Positions 25,616 through 38,811 are shown, counted from the first letter of the stretch. The stretch is 64,000 nucleotides of DNA from Rhodamnia argentea (GCF_020921035.1 NC_063153.1:12648001-12712000); one strand, 5' to 3'. Notes: generated by a model not told the origin, from the sequence alone. Numbers and translations: made by a program.

Positions 25616-26560
25616 CCAAATCACATTAAAAATCTCTAGAATCTACACCGTGTAGATACCAAATGAAAATTCGTTTGTCACGAAGGAGGGCGCCATGTGT
25701 CTATTGAAGATGGGCCTACTATGTCGAGTCATTAGGCATTAAGCCCGATGGCAAATGTGGCCCAACTCCATCTTATTTTCAGATGCACACTCCACTTAGT
25801 TTTATATGGTAAAAAGCATGTCGACTTCTTTTCCGCTTTTATAGAAACCGAGTGTTTTTTTTGAACGGTTGCGAAACGTTCGATCAACTTCAATTTTGTG
25901 CAATCGAATCGTCATGCCACACATTTACTTTTATTCAAGTTAATCCTTCTGTTGGAATGTTTGGTGGGCGTCGGCATCATGTCTGCGTATAATTAGATTA
26001 ATGGGAGTGACATGAAATATAATTTGCGATATTCGAGGTGACATGGTATCTAAATATTGATTACGAAAACTCGTATGCTTATGAAGTGACATACTATTTA
26101 TTGAAATGCTTGCCATGTACATACGATATAAGTCAGCATGTAATATAAGTTTTATAGACTCTTCTTGGTAGACCTAACATTTTTTACCACATTAGAATCG
26201 GCGCACATTACGCACATCACATGCGTTTTACAAAGTATCTTGACAAATTCTTTTGTCAATATCGTGTAGTTTTACTGTGAATTAAAAGTAAATACATTTT
26301 TCCCGCCCGCGGCTTTTAAAAGAATTGTCAACGAACAAATTTTTCTTTTTCGAAATTCGAGAGGGGACCAAAAGGAGATCTTTGCTTAGAAGCATAGTCA
26401 GTAGACATGGACGGGCCCTGAATGCATGTGTCTTTTCAATTTTTCTGAAATCTATTAGCTGAAAATGGCCTAACCCTTGAAATTATTCCCGAATTTGTCG
26501 AGGCATGCATATTAAAAAAGTTTAAGGAGGGTTGCTTCACTTTCTTTGTTTTGAGTTAGT
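25616..26560. other. Intergenic, nothing recognised
   Basis: AT-rich sequence with no supported ORF, no clear repeat boundary and no RNA gene. Confidence 0.6.
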
Positions 26561-26980
26561 ATCACGAAAAATCATAAATTGGTACATTTCTAACAAATTT
26601 ATCTCAAACTAATTTTTCGATCACAAAAATTTTCAAACTAGTACGGTTGTGACAAATTTAATCTCCGTCAATATCTATTTAGTCAATATCACAAATAATT
26701 CTAAATTGGTGTGCTTGTGACAAATGAAGGGTGAAAATTCTAAATTAGTACACCCGTCAACTGCCATATGCTATCCAACTTAGTAAATTGACCGCAACAT
26801 TTAACAAAACCTAATGAAGAGCAAATTTATTATATGTTTGCCAATACGGAATTTTTCGTGATCAAAAAATTATTTTGAAAAAACTTCATCACAAGTATAT
26901 TAATTTAAAATTTTTTGTGATCAAAAAATTAATTTGAAGAAATTTATCATAAATATGTCAATTTACTACTTTTTCGTGAT
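26561..26980. mobile_element. Long hairpin-like MITE
   Basis: The element starts ATCACGAAAAATCATAAATT and ends TTTTTCGTGAT; the two arms (about 26561-26740 and 26820-26980) are imperfect inverted copies with recurrent TTTTTCGTGATCAAAAAATT words. No coding sequence. Confidence 0.6.
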
Positions 26981-29900
26981 GTTAAATTTTTTTTTTCATG
27001 AATTTGGGTCCACCAAACAAGATGGGAGTTTTCGTTTTTTCTCTTTTCTTACGGCCGTTGCCGTAAATTAAATGGAGTTGACAATGCTTGTGAAAACGAG
27101 AGACATTAGAACAGCCAATCGGGTCAAATCACGTCAAATCCTGCCTCGGATTCGGATCCCAAAACCAACCAATGTGGCGGTGGACTCCGCCCTGGAAAAC
27201 GAGCGGCTCAGTGAGTTCGCGAGGGGCAAAAGTCGCAAAAGCGAAAGCAGCCAAAGTTTTCCGACAGATTATTACACGCCTAAAATGACCGGTAAAAAGG
27301 ATAAAAGTCAAGAGACATGAGGGGAGAATCTATCAGGATGTGTGCTTTGATGCAGACGAGGAATGAAAACGCAAGACCTCGACCCGCAGGGCTGTCCCCC
27401 CACTTGACCCACTCACCCTGTTAATCCTTGGCATAATAATGATGCGGTTGATCTCTCAACTTTAATTTAATACACAGTACGATTACAAATTTTCAAATTT
27501 GTACGTTCCGATCCCTAAACTTTAACTCAAATCTCTGATCCCATAAACTTTATGAAGGTGTTCACTATTGTCATTGAACTTAAAATTAATGAAATGACAA
27601 CATTGAGAGATCGTGTTGAGTAAATTAAAAGTTCAAGAACGACGTTATATATTGGGTTAAAGTTCAGAGATTATTTGTGTCGTTTGAACCTTCATCCTTC
27701 AGAAAATCCTTGCCAATCGAAGAATCTCGGACACTTGATGTGGAGAGATTGATGTGATTACATGAGCGAAAAAGCTTTCAAGTTCCCACTCGAAATCATG
27801 CGTATTCCTCTCATTTAGCTAAATTTGCATTCGCTTTAGGCTTAGCTTACACAGTGTCCATGTCCCATCTAAAGTCCCACCCTAATTAAAAGGATTGGTT
27901 CAATCGGAGCTCTAGGACGCCAATTTCCACCCCCACCCACGTGAAGGTTTGGTAAGAACGAAGAGAGCGAGGTTTGATCGTTTGTTTCATCTTACCTACA
28001 ACCATTCCCTCTAGACCTTCTTTTTTTTTTTTTTTGTCGGAAAACGAAATATACCATTCACTAAGACAAGATAGTGGGGCCCGACAACATGGGCATGCGT
28101 GCATAATGCAGTAGTGAATTGTAGTCAGTGGCAAGATTGGAATAAACAGATCGTTTTTTAAGAAGCCCAATATATGATGTAAAATTGACCGTTACAACTC
28201 TGGAATCGAGGTTGTGAGCTCAGTAGCAATCGTTGAGTTACTTGTTAAATTTGAACCCGGTGTCGTCGTCGTCGTCGTCGATCGGACAAGGTTGGGCCCG
28301 TCAAAAAATTTCCGTACTTCATCAAAAGTTGTTGTTTCAAATACTTTAAAATAGCGATGAATTTCAAAATAACAATCAATTGATCTCAGATGTCCACTCA
28401 ATCTTAAATAGATTCCAATTCGGTCACGAACTTTTCAATTTTGCTAATTGAATCCTAAACCTTTCCATAAAATCCCAACGTAGCCATTTCGGCCAATTTT
28501 CACCGGAAATCACTAACATGGCAATGTGCCATATAGGACGGCCGATGATACCCATATCAAGAATTTCCAGGCGGAAGGACTACATTGAGATTTAGCAAGA
28601 AATTTTAGGACAAAATCGACAAAATTTAAAAGTTTATGATTGAATTGACACTCATACAATAGGATTAAGAGGAAAAGCAACTATATATATAATTTCAATT
28701 TGGCTCGAATTAAATCTAACTAGGACAGGTACACGTAGGTTTGCCCATCAATTCCACAGTCCTCATTGTTAGGAGAAGGCATGGCAAGAGGTCTATGCTC
28801 ATGCACAATCTAACAATTTTCCTCAACATTGTCATTATGTCATGATCCAATCCGCCAATACAAAGTGAACCACCCACCCTCTCTTCTGTAGTGATACTTC
28901 ATATACAGATAATTTCTTAGGTGGCCCTTTGAGTAGAACAAACGTTATCTAGTAACCAATCTGAAAAGCCACCAATCTGGGAAAAAAAAGAGTTAGAAAA
29001 AATATTAAAGTAAGACCCACTAATTTTTCTTGACGGGTTATTTTATGCCTAAATGAGAAGTCAAAAACACTTTATCGTCCACTGAAGCAGAATTTTATTT
29101 GGAATTATAAAGCTAATGATGTCTGAAAGACGTCTTGCGTCAACAGTACGCACAAAACCGGTCATGCCCAGCCGAAATTCTCTAAGAAACATTAAATTAA
29201 GAACATTCTCAACCACGCTTCAAGGTTGATTTGCCTAATATACAATGCAATTTGGGAAATTAGGATCCTCTTATGAGACAGATCGAAGCTAACTTGTATA
29301 AGACCATGTCCGCTTCGAATTAGGTTGGGGACCGACAGCAATCGGAGATCATAAGTGCCGTGTGTTACTAAATATGTTGTCACCGATAATGTGGTGCATC
29401 GTCGATTATCAATGTAGCCACATATGATCATAGCAGCACGCTTGCTAAGATGGAATAAACCACTCTCTTTGTGCTCAATTATAAATATCAACTCAATATT
29501 AAGTAATAACTTGCCCCAAATCTTACTATTGAAATTGGATGAAATTGCACGTAACGGTTTAAGATATACGGTAATTATTCTAAAAACTTAAATTGTTGAA
29601 ATAATAGGTGCCAATAACGAGTTCACCAAATGTTCTTACAATGCTTGTAGGATGAACTTTTTGAAGATTAATAATGTTTGAAAGTGATAATCGCGGGTCA
29701 TGATTTACAAAATCAAGCACGAATTTACTCCATTCATGGATTCTCTATCGACCAACATTCCATCATCTTCTGTCCATCACTCCATGAGAGTAAGTCAACC
29801 TTCGAGTTGACTTCGTAATTACCATCGTTACTTTACTGTTATTTCTCTTTCCCAACCTCGTCTGTATAGAAAAGCTAGTATTAATCCTCTCTGGTAGCAA
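26981..29900. other. Intergenic with dispersed repeats
   Basis: No supported gene. 27430-27680 resembles the hairpin family seen at 38.8 kb (CTTTAACTCAAATC, GAAATGACAACATTGA). 28259-28281 is a GTC microsatellite. 28425-28650 is a MITE-family piece with CCTAAACCTTT and GGACGGCCGATG words, shared with 49.5, 51.8, 54.4 and 62.4 kb. The ORF at 27072-27320 has no recognisable features. Confidence 0.6.
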
Positions 29901-31520
29901 ACGATAATAGATGAGTTGCAGACCTTAGGCAAATCTCATATGCGAGATTTGGTTGATTTATCTCATGGCAAGTCCACTATAGCCTGTAAACGAGTATATA
30001 AGATAAAAATAAAGACAGATGATACCACCGATCATTACAAACATAAGCAAGTGGCAAAAGGTTTAACTCGGGAATATGGAATTGACTATGAAGAGACTTT
30101 TGCTTATGTTGAACTCTTACTTCTATCCATTTTTTTTTTTTTTTTTGTTGTCGCGGTTGAGCGCTGGTCTATGTTCCACATGGATGTGAAAAATGCTTTC
30201 CTGAATGGCGATCTCACTAAGGAAGTTTAAATGATGCCTCCTCTAGGATATGCTCATTCTTCTAACAAATTGTGTCGATTATGTTGAGCATTATGGCCTA
30301 AATTAGGCTCCTCGGGCATAGTATTCCAAGTTTAGCTTAATCATGGAATGGCTTAAAATCTAGTTTTTACGCCCATGTTCTTTTTGTTCGATACACATTT
30401 CGTGGATATATTATGATGCTCTTATATGTGGACGATATGGTTATTACTAGCAATATATCAATTAACGGTTTAGAATGAAAGATGTTAGACGACTTAGCTA
30501 CTTTATGGGCTTTGAGGTTAATTGAGATTACTCTAGTTCTTATCTTTCACAAGGAAAATATGATACTGATCTTATTTCTTGAATTGGACTCTCTGACAAC
30601 AAGATCACTCCAACTTCTCTTGACATCAATGTCAAATGTGATGCCAAAGATGAGACTCTTCTTTCGAATTCTAGACTCTTTCTCTGATTAACATTACCTA
30701 TGCTGTTGAAATTGTTAGTCGGTACATGACCGCACCCCGTATATCTCATTTTGTTGCGGTCCTTCTAATTCTTCGCTATGTCAAATGTACATTATATCAT
30801 GGTCTTCACTTTTTTTGCTCATTCTATCATGGGTTGACGACTTACTACGATACTAACCAGATTGGCAACCCTTGAGATCGTCCCCGCACTACAGATCTTG
30901 TTTCTTTTTGGGCAACTCATTTATCTCATGGCGTAGCAAGAAACAGACTATTGCTGTTTGCTCTAGTACATAAGCGGAATATTGAGCTCTTGTCGATACG
31001 ACATTAGAGTTACTATGGTTGCGATGGTTACTAACATGGGAGTGTGTCATTATGGCTAAACAATCATTCATTGAGACGGTCAAACCGCTATCCAAATAGC
31101 ATATAATGATGCCTTTCATGAACGCATCGGAGCATATTGAAATAGACTACCATTTCATTCGGTATCATGTTCTTCATGGCCTTGTTTGACTTGTTTCTAT
31201 TCTATTTCTTGAACAAACTGTCGATGTCTTCACCAAGACACATCCACCTGGTGTTCTGCAGATCTTTTCTCCAAACTCAAGTCAACATTTTTCAATTCAT
31301 CTTAAGTTGGATACGAATGTGAGAGATACATTTAGGAGATTTTATATATTTCTCTTTGTTGGTCCTAATTGGTTGTAATTGATGTTTCGCTACTTTTGCT
31401 AGTCTTCTTATAAAACCTATAAATAGACTCATACACTCTTAATTTGACGAAGTAAAGAACATTACATATTTCTCTCAGTCATCACAATTCTCGAGCTGCC
31501 GTATAAGTTCATTTTCCACG
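29901..31520 (+). mobile_element. Ty1/copia remnant: RT, RNase H and 3' LTR
   Basis: 29916-30230 encodes a recognisable reverse transcriptase start (STIACKRVYKIKIKTDDTTD, YGIDYEETFAYVE, then FHMDVKNAFLNGDLTKEV), with a T17 run at 30130-30146 inside it that replaces conserved residues with poly-Phe. Downstream broken frames (VDDMV-like at about 30430; RNase H about 30700-31240) continue to the 3' LTR, beginning near 31318 (TGTGAGAGATAC) with TATAAATAG at 31419-31427. Gag, protease and integrase were not seen. Same lineage as the 24.4-kb copy. Confidence 0.75.
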
Positions 31521-32126
31521 TGTATAGGGTCCACTAGTTATATTGGAATGCATGCAAAATTAATATGAATGAAATAATAGGTGTAGGTGCCATTGTGGGG
31601 TTCCCCAAGCACTTCATCTTTGGTGGCCACCAAATGTCCGTACGATTCTTGTCTGAACATCTTTTCGGAAAAAAAAAATTAATAATATATTTGAGGGCGA
31701 TCGCTGGCCATAATTTCCAATATCAAGTGAGGAATGATATCTTCGTTTCTAAGATAGGATTATTCAAGTGAGATTATGAGACAGAAAGACAGGTCTAATT
31801 AACCTAACTTTGGAGCTAGCATTAAACTTCACAAGAAGAACACACGTGCGTTATGTACTCTCGCTACTATCAATTGCATTAATGAAGATAGAATGGTCAG
31901 TTTATCTACCTATCATGACTTTGGAATTAGCTCGAGAACGACTAGGTTTCCGCCAGAATGGGAGCTCTCACCAATACGGCCTACATGTAACCTCAAGAGG
32001 AACATACACGTAAATTTTATCGATAGAGTTAGGTAATTAGGGAATCTTCCATGTCTTGACAGCCATCTTGCTCGTGGAAAGATTTATACCATTGGCGAGT
32101 ACATGTGCAAACAAAAATTAACAGGG

Positions 32127-32669
32127 ATAAGTGCGTTGGAAGTCGTAAAACTCGTCACGAAAGAACGGCTGGGTCATAAAACTTTCAAAAAGTCCAATTA
32201 AGTAGTAAAACTTGTCAGAAAATGTAATTGAGTCATAAAGCCTTCAAAATGTGCAATCAAGTCATCGGATATATCAAATTGATGAAATCAAGTCCTTCTA
32301 TTGGTTGCACTTTTTGGAAGTGGGTCATAAAACTCGTCACGAAAGAACGACCGGGTCATAAAACTTTCAAAAAGTCCAATTAAGTAGTAAAACTTGTCGG
32401 AAAGTGTAATTGAGTCATAAATCCTTCAAAATATGCAACCAAGTCATTAGATATGTCAAATTGGTGAAATCAAGTCCTTCCATTGGTTGCACTTTTTGGA
32501 AGTTTTAAGATTCAATTTCAGTTTCTTGACAAATTTGAGGACTCGGTTGCACCTTTTGAAAGTTTTAGGACTTGATTATATTTTTGTGACAATTTGTAAG
32601 AGTTCACTGCACCTTCCGAATGTTTTATGATTCAATTACACTTTCGTGATAAGTTTTAGGACTTCCAAT
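32127..32669. mobile_element. TIR element with an internal 180-bp tandem duplication
   Basis: The ends are inverted: GGATAAGTGCGTTGGAAGTC on the left and, in reverse complement, GATAAGTGCATTGGAAGTCC on the right, continuing to CACGAAAG. Inside, about 180 bp is repeated in tandem (about 32142-32321 and 32322-32501, roughly 95% alike by eye). A related right end lies at 51600-51640. Confidence 0.7.
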
Positions 32670-33650
32670 GCACTTATCATATATTTAGATAAACGAGTAT
32701 ATGCCCTAACAACGTGATAACGCATATCGGGAAATCATGTTACGCATGAAAAAGACACAGAAAAACAAAGAGAACTCAAGACCCGATCTGCAATTCCAAC
32801 CTAGGGGGAGGAGAAGTCTTTTTCACTCACCCATTTTCACGTCTTGACTTTAGGTTCGGAGGAGTTAGGCGGACCAAACTCCCCCCTTCGCTTGCTTTAG
32901 CCAGTAAATACAAAGGGCCTACCAAATACATCATTGTCCTAACTTCAGCGGCCTGCTTTCTTCTTATATTTCATACGTAAATGAAATCTTTCGTGAGGGG
33001 AAAACGACGGCACACTTGCCTTTTCCCTAGATAGCTCGAATTTGTGGATGTGGTTATGACTTTGTGAGAATTCATAGAGTCGGCCTAATGGATAAACCAT
33101 AGAAAGTCGCCGATCCAGAATGCCCTAAATAGTAACATTGCATGGACCTTGTCAGAAAGTACGACCAATACTGTCGAATAATCAGGCTCGGATACCATGT
33201 TAGAAAATCCAAACTAAAAACTTAACCTGATAGAAAATAGAGAACACGTGTATATAAAGAATATATAAACTCCATTTATGAAATGAATCGTGATATTTTA
33301 ACGGATCCCGCACATCTACGTATAAGTATTTACAGAAGGAAGCACTCGCCAGCAATTGTTCATGGTTGATGCCCCTCGAAATCAATTGTCTCGCATTAAC
33401 CACGTTGTTTTCGTGTGAACACCTCAAATCGAACTTAGGTGTTTGTTGCATTAAAGTGGATGCACCCACCAAAAGTAGATCGTTTTCATGGAAAAAGCAA
33501 GTTAGGGCATGCCCATCGGGAATTGATTACTGGGCTCCCACCCGTCACCTAGAACTTCATAACCTTTCTCCATTTATGTGGAGCTTTGGCAATTCGCAAT
33601 GAACATTTTACCGGAAAATTATCAAAGGAAAAAAAAAATCATAAACCTAT
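32670..33650. other. Intergenic, nothing recognised
   Basis: No ORF of convincing quality on either strand. Includes TTCGCTTGCTTTAGCC-type unique sequence and a possible retroelement edge near 33180-33240 (CTCGGATACCATGTTAG, a phrase often seen at plant LTR or intron boundaries). Confidence 0.5.
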
Positions 33651-34634
33651 GCTCCGTTTGTTTCGCGGAAAATATGACCTTCTCGGAGAATGTTTTCCGG
33701 GAAGTCATTTTCCAGGAAAGTGACTTCCTTTTCTGATGTTTGGCAAAAACTTGAAAAAGTTCTAGAAAATATTTTTCGCCGTTTGATAAGGAAAATTCGT
33801 CTTATTTTTTTCTTCAAAACAAACTCTGGCGCTCACTTCTTTTGAAGTCCCCTCTCTCTTAGCTCGCGTTTCTAGAGATAGAGAGAGAAACCCCGAAGGA
33901 GAGAGGCGTTGCGCAAAGAAAGCATGAGGCGACGGTGCTCGGAGCTCGGGTGCCGCCCCGGCCCGCGATGCTATCGGCGTTCATCGGGGACGGAGGTGGT
34001 CCCCGTTGATTGCGCCGCGGAGGTCTCGCAAAGCCTCCTAGAGGCCACCCTCGGCGGCGACCCGAATCGGCCGTCGAATGCCTTGCCGACCCACTCGTCG
34101 ACGTCAACTACGTCGGGGCGGTGAGCCTTAGGACCAGGAAGGCCGCCGTTGTCCTGCGCGTCGAGTCCACCGCCGAGCTTCGGGTGGAGCAAAAGGAGTT
34201 CGGGACGGACGTCATGGCTCTGTTCCTCGCAATAGCTTTCCTTGCTTGAGGCCGAAGCCATCGGCTGCGGTCGTGGCCAGCAACCAACCGAGGGAGAAGA
34301 AGGAATACTAAAAAAAAAAGATGAAAAAATAAAAAAATAAATTTTATCAGAAAAATAAAAAATAAAATTTTCGAATTTTAAAAAAATAAATAAAAAACGA
34401 AAAGAAAGCAAAAAAATAATTAAAAAGAAAAAATAGTTGAAAGAGAGGAGGAATGAAAAGTGTGGAAAATGTTTTCCTCTTCTCAAAATGAGGAAATCAT
34501 TTTCCTTAGTTTTAGAAGGTTTTTTTTGTTGACCGGAAAATGTTTTCCGTTGACCGCTCATTTTCCGCCCCCCAAACACCGGAAATTGAGGAAAATATTT
34601 TCCGGAAAAATATTTTCCGTGAAACAAACGGAGC
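33651..34634. mobile_element. Pack-type TIR element carrying a captured gene fragment
   Basis: A 984-bp element with near-perfect terminal inverted repeats: GCTCCGTTTGTTTCGCGG on the left, and GCTCCGTTTGTTTCACGG as the reverse complement of the right end, both continuing to AAAATAT. Sub-terminal GGAAAATATTTTCC words flank a GC-rich insert of about 350 bp (33900-34250) unlike the AT-rich arms. CCTAT occurs at the left edge and, one base offset, at the right edge, a possible short target duplication. There is no transposase, so it is non-autonomous. Confidence 0.7.
33993..34231 (+). pseudogene. Captured fragment of an ankyrin-repeat protein gene
   Basis: The GC-rich core of the TIR element reads VVPVDCAAEVSQSLLEATLG. 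After a one-base frameshift in the run near 34070 it continues ESAVECLADPLVDVNYVG and then VSLRTRKAAVVLRVESTAEL, ending DVMALFLA at 34231. From memory this matches the N-terminal region, just before the ankyrin array, of a family of plant ankyrin-repeat proteins. Frameshift and truncation argue against function. The exact parent gene is not known to me. Confidence 0.65.
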
Positions 34635-36800
34635 CCCTATTACATAATTTTTTTTTTTGACAATTAAGTCTTAAACTTTTTATATCTGTGACAATTCAAT
34701 TCATCCAAGAGTGAGAGCCGGGGTGAGACCAGACTCGCCCAAATCATTGCAGTCGTAGCCCATGGTCAAGGTTGCGATGGTCTTGCTCAGATTTAGGCGA
34801 GGGCCATGAACCTCACCGGCAACTTTAAAGGATCTCACCGGCCACTTTAAAGGAAAAAGAAACGAAAATAAAAGAAAATTTAAAAAAAAATATTAAAATG
34901 TTATTAAAAATTGTTCATTTTAACATGGCGCTATGCAGTACAGTCGTTATTCATGTCAGTAATTTCCGATTAAAATTAATGAATTATCACAATTATAACG
35001 GGTTCATGACTTTTTTGCTGATTTTTCCCGTACTTTACACGTAAGATCGACGGGGCAACTTATCCATTCGTACAAAAAGACCTTATCCATTATATATCCT
35101 GACTACAGTAGCAAAAACTGTACGGACTTTTGAGGCATTACTGCAATTCTGCAATTCCGAAATCTGACCTAACTTTCCAACCGAGGCCACTTATTGTCTT
35201 CTGGTTCAAGTTTTCCCCCACGGGAAAAACCTGCAAATGCAGTTTGTTTATGTAGCTTTCTGCATTCACAATTTTTTTTTTTTTTTAATTTTGTAATCTG
35301 CTTTGCCGGATGTTCTTCGAATCGCATTGTTAGTCGCGACGATCGTTTCGAAGTAATCCCGCCCGAACCCCGTCGTTTTCGAGCTTATCTCGGTTAACTC
35401 TCTCTAGGTACATAGTTTGAGATTGTCTTTGGTGATGTGCACTTAGAAACCTCCACCAGTTCAAGGTATTGTTTTAAGAATATCCACTGCTTCCTCTCTT
35501 GTTTTCTTATGTGCCAATAGAATATCCACGGTTGATTCTACGTCGAACCTTGTTCGTGTGCTATTGGTGTGTAACATAAAATCTTTGCTTGGGCGAATTC
35601 ATCTTATAACTCGACCTGGCCCAAAAAAAAAATCTATACATATGTTGCATTTAAAAGAGCTTTGAGGGAATGACTTCGCAGATAGAATTTTTTTTTTTTG
35701 GGTCGAAAAGTAGATAGAATTTGGATAATTGGTTTTATGGTACATTTTCGTAAAGCGTCTTTATAATGAAGCACGATTCATGAAAAAGACGAGAAAAAAA
35801 ATAGAGGGTGGGGGGGTTACTAGATCCGACAAGCGCCAACCAGAGGCCGACGAGCAAGGCAATGGAAGAATCGGAGCCTAGCGAGTATCGACGAGCGGCT
35901 CCCCCCGGAAAATTAGGTGAGAAAAGGTATGCAGCGTGCCTACATGGAAAGTCAAAGACCCACCGGTAAGAGTAAAGATCTTCCAAACTCTAAAAATCAA
36001 CCGCAGATTCAGTATCAAAGCATAAGGACGTGCTGGATGACGGAAACCAAAATGTCTTGACGTTCCTCCAAATAAATTATACGCATGCATGTCGCATCGC
36101 CACATGTTTATCGTTATGCGTTAAGTTGGTAAACCATCCTCTTGTCTCCTACTCGTTTTTCAAGAAATCAAGTCCCACTGGTGTTAATTTAATCTCCTAA
36201 TCAAGTGGTCTTGACCAAGTGAAATTGAATCGGAGATTCGTAAACCAGTGTCTGACCCACTAAAACCACGGTCCAACACGGCCAATGGATTTGCAACCAG
36301 CTGCCCTTCCCCGTCGGATCTCGTGCACCTTAGCACGCGAATTATTTTAAAGCTTGTTTCAATTTAATCCATGGTGGATAAGCTTCTAAACTAGAATTAG
36401 TATATTATGACTCAACATAATAAAAAAAATCGTCGGTGATGCCACGTCAGAGGACGACGTCGCGGCCAATCAGATCCCGCGACCAGGACTGACGAGAAAA
36501 TATTAGGTACCGTCGGGGAACCACATCAGCAAATACCCACTCCATCCATCGTGCGACGCGTGTTGCACGGGCCCACTTTTCAGACAAAGAAACTTTCCTC
36601 TCTCTCCCCCGTCTCTCCTCCGCGTGACCTCTCCGACCTCCTACCTCCTCTCTCTTCCGCCTGATCCCTTTTCCCTTCTCCGACCTCGAGCTCGAGCCAT
36701 CGCCATTACCGGCTGCGGCGGAAAGCATGATTCGGAGTCTCCGGCAACGGGCTCGCCGCCGATTTATCCCTATCCCTTCGTGCGCCTCACGAAGATGCCC
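34635..36800. other. Intergenic, repeats and no supported gene
   Basis: 34690-34900 carries another GC-rich MITE-family core (GGCGAGGGCCATGAACC) followed by AAAATTAAAAA-type sequence. 35230-35400 and 36590-36780 have coding-like composition but only short unsupported ORFs. Confidence 0.5.
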
Positions 36801-36812
36801 GAAGCCGAGCTG

Positions 36813-36900
36813 GAGCAGCCATGGCTGTGATGGCCGCGAGTCGAGCTCGAGCGGCCATGGCTGCGATGGCCGCGAGTCGAGCTCGAGCAGCCATGGCCGA
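36813..36900 (+). repeat. 36-bp GC-rich tandem repeat
   Basis: The unit begins GAGCAGCCATGGCTG and ends GTCGAGCTC. It occurs twice in full (36813-36848, 36849-36884) with a third partial copy. Its length is a multiple of three, so overlapping ORFs (DGRESSSS in one frame) are extended by it. Confidence 0.75.
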
Positions 36901-38811
36901 GACAGCTTTGCCGGTGGCTGGCGAACCCAAAGCTAAAGCTCGAGCGCGAGAGGCCATGGCACCTGCAAACTTGAGAGTCCTCGTCCCTCCCCTTGTCGTC
37001 GCCCTCAACTTCATCAAGGACTCGAGCAGTCCTCCCTTGCCGGCATCGCTAACCGAGCCAATCTGATCTGCCCGAACGACGCTGACGACGGCGATGCATG
37101 AGCCTTCAGCCGCTCATCCCGAGCAGTGCGCCAGTCTTCGGAGTCGGGCGGAGGAGAGGCGGGGTAAGACAGAAAGAGAAAAAAAGGCGTTTTTGGCAAG
37201 TGGGGCCCAATCACCAAGTGTCACGCAAGGAGTGGTGAGCTGGACCACGTCAGACTTACCAGATCTGCATACAATATTTTCTCAGGACTAGGAGCTTGCT
37301 TCGCTTGCACTTTTGGGGCCCACCTCGGGGACCACGAGACACGTGTGACATCATTCCCATTGGTTGGGCTTGGAGCTCTCCCACCAACCAATCTCATCCA
37401 ATTGACGTCTCGGGTTCGAGTAGCTCCAATCGAATGATGCCACATTAGGTGGAGTGGGGTTTGTTCTTGTTTCGCCCACAAGGCATGGCGGCCCCACACG
37501 AATGAGGGGGGAAAAAAATTATCCAATCAGAATCTGACACCTCGTCGTTTTCCGGATGACGCGGCATGCACGCGCACAACCCCCCGTCACGAGCTGAGAT
37601 CTCAGCTCGTGCTAGAATTGGATATAGTCGAAATTCCAGGTCAGCCTCCGGCCTTTAGAGTTTAATTTCACTCCGAAAATTTGTTCGTGATTTGTCATTT
37701 TAACTTGGGCGTTTTCGAAGCTTTGAGGAAGATGTACAAATTATTCGCAATAGAACAATATAGAACAATAGCTAATTTTGGTCATAAAAAATGCAGTAGT
37801 ATCGACTCTTTGGCATTTTCGTGCATGGAAAACCGGCTCGCCTTCAAAGATTTCGAGCAACATGATATTATACGACTGCTCCAATGACAAATATCTTAAC
37901 GCTACTCCACACACATACATCAATTATATCGTTCTTTTTGGATTTATTACTTTTCATCGCCATATGATAAAGCCTCGCTTTTAAGCTCACATGATTGGGG
38001 AAGAAATTATATCGTGACCCGTCACTATCACCGCTTCGTCCCCTCTCCCGATTTACCCACAAGTTGTTGAATAGCCGATAATAATCACAACCCAAAGTTG
38101 TGCACGATAACCATCTAACATTCCCTCAAAAAAAGCACAACCCTCTGGAGAGACAACCGATAATTAATTTTGCTACTCCCTTTCATTCGCCTCAAAATAA
38201 ATTCCCGTAACATTTTCTCAGCTTTTGCCTTCTTCCATATTTCAAACTACTCATAAGAATCGGAGAATTACATCGGTTGCCGAGGTCGATTGGCATGCAC
38301 CAAACCGAATTCACCTTTCCGATTCGGTCGAAGCACTGTGGAATCGACGTTTGGTTAGGGCATGCGCAAGTAATTACTCTCCTCCATCACCTTTTTTTTC
38401 CGGTGGATGACATGAGAGACTAGACAAGTGAAGAACATCCGAGGAAGGTGGTGATCGAGAGCCGGCCGCTAAAATAAAGCCAATCAAAAGGTGGAACGAT
38501 CCCTTGGAGTCAAACAAGAGAGGAGAGCATCCACAGAAACATCAAAGTGCTCCTCAAGAAATGACCACACCACTCAAACCCAAGAAAAACCAGCACTTGT
38601 TAAAAATACCAAAATCGGGTCGTTCTTCGGGAATTTTTTTTTTTTCCAAAAAGGCGTCTCGTGATATTTGTTAATTGATATTCGTAAAGTAGTATTTCAA
38701 AGGGAGTTTATTGTTTATTTTTTTTTTTTGCGAATTGTGTGATTAATATTTTAAAATTGAAATATTTCTTACTAATTGTACGCATCGGAGATGATGTCTC
38801 GGATAAGGAAA
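36901..38811. other. Intergenic, no supported gene
   Basis: GC-rich to about 37560, then AT-rich. Several ORFs of 60-100 codons overlap in opposite directions with no family signature. Confidence 0.5.

Noticed and set aside
36447..37217. Several overlapping ORFs in a GC-rich block
   Set aside because: Frames on both strands are extended by the 36-bp repeat; no one frame is favoured and no homology is recalled.
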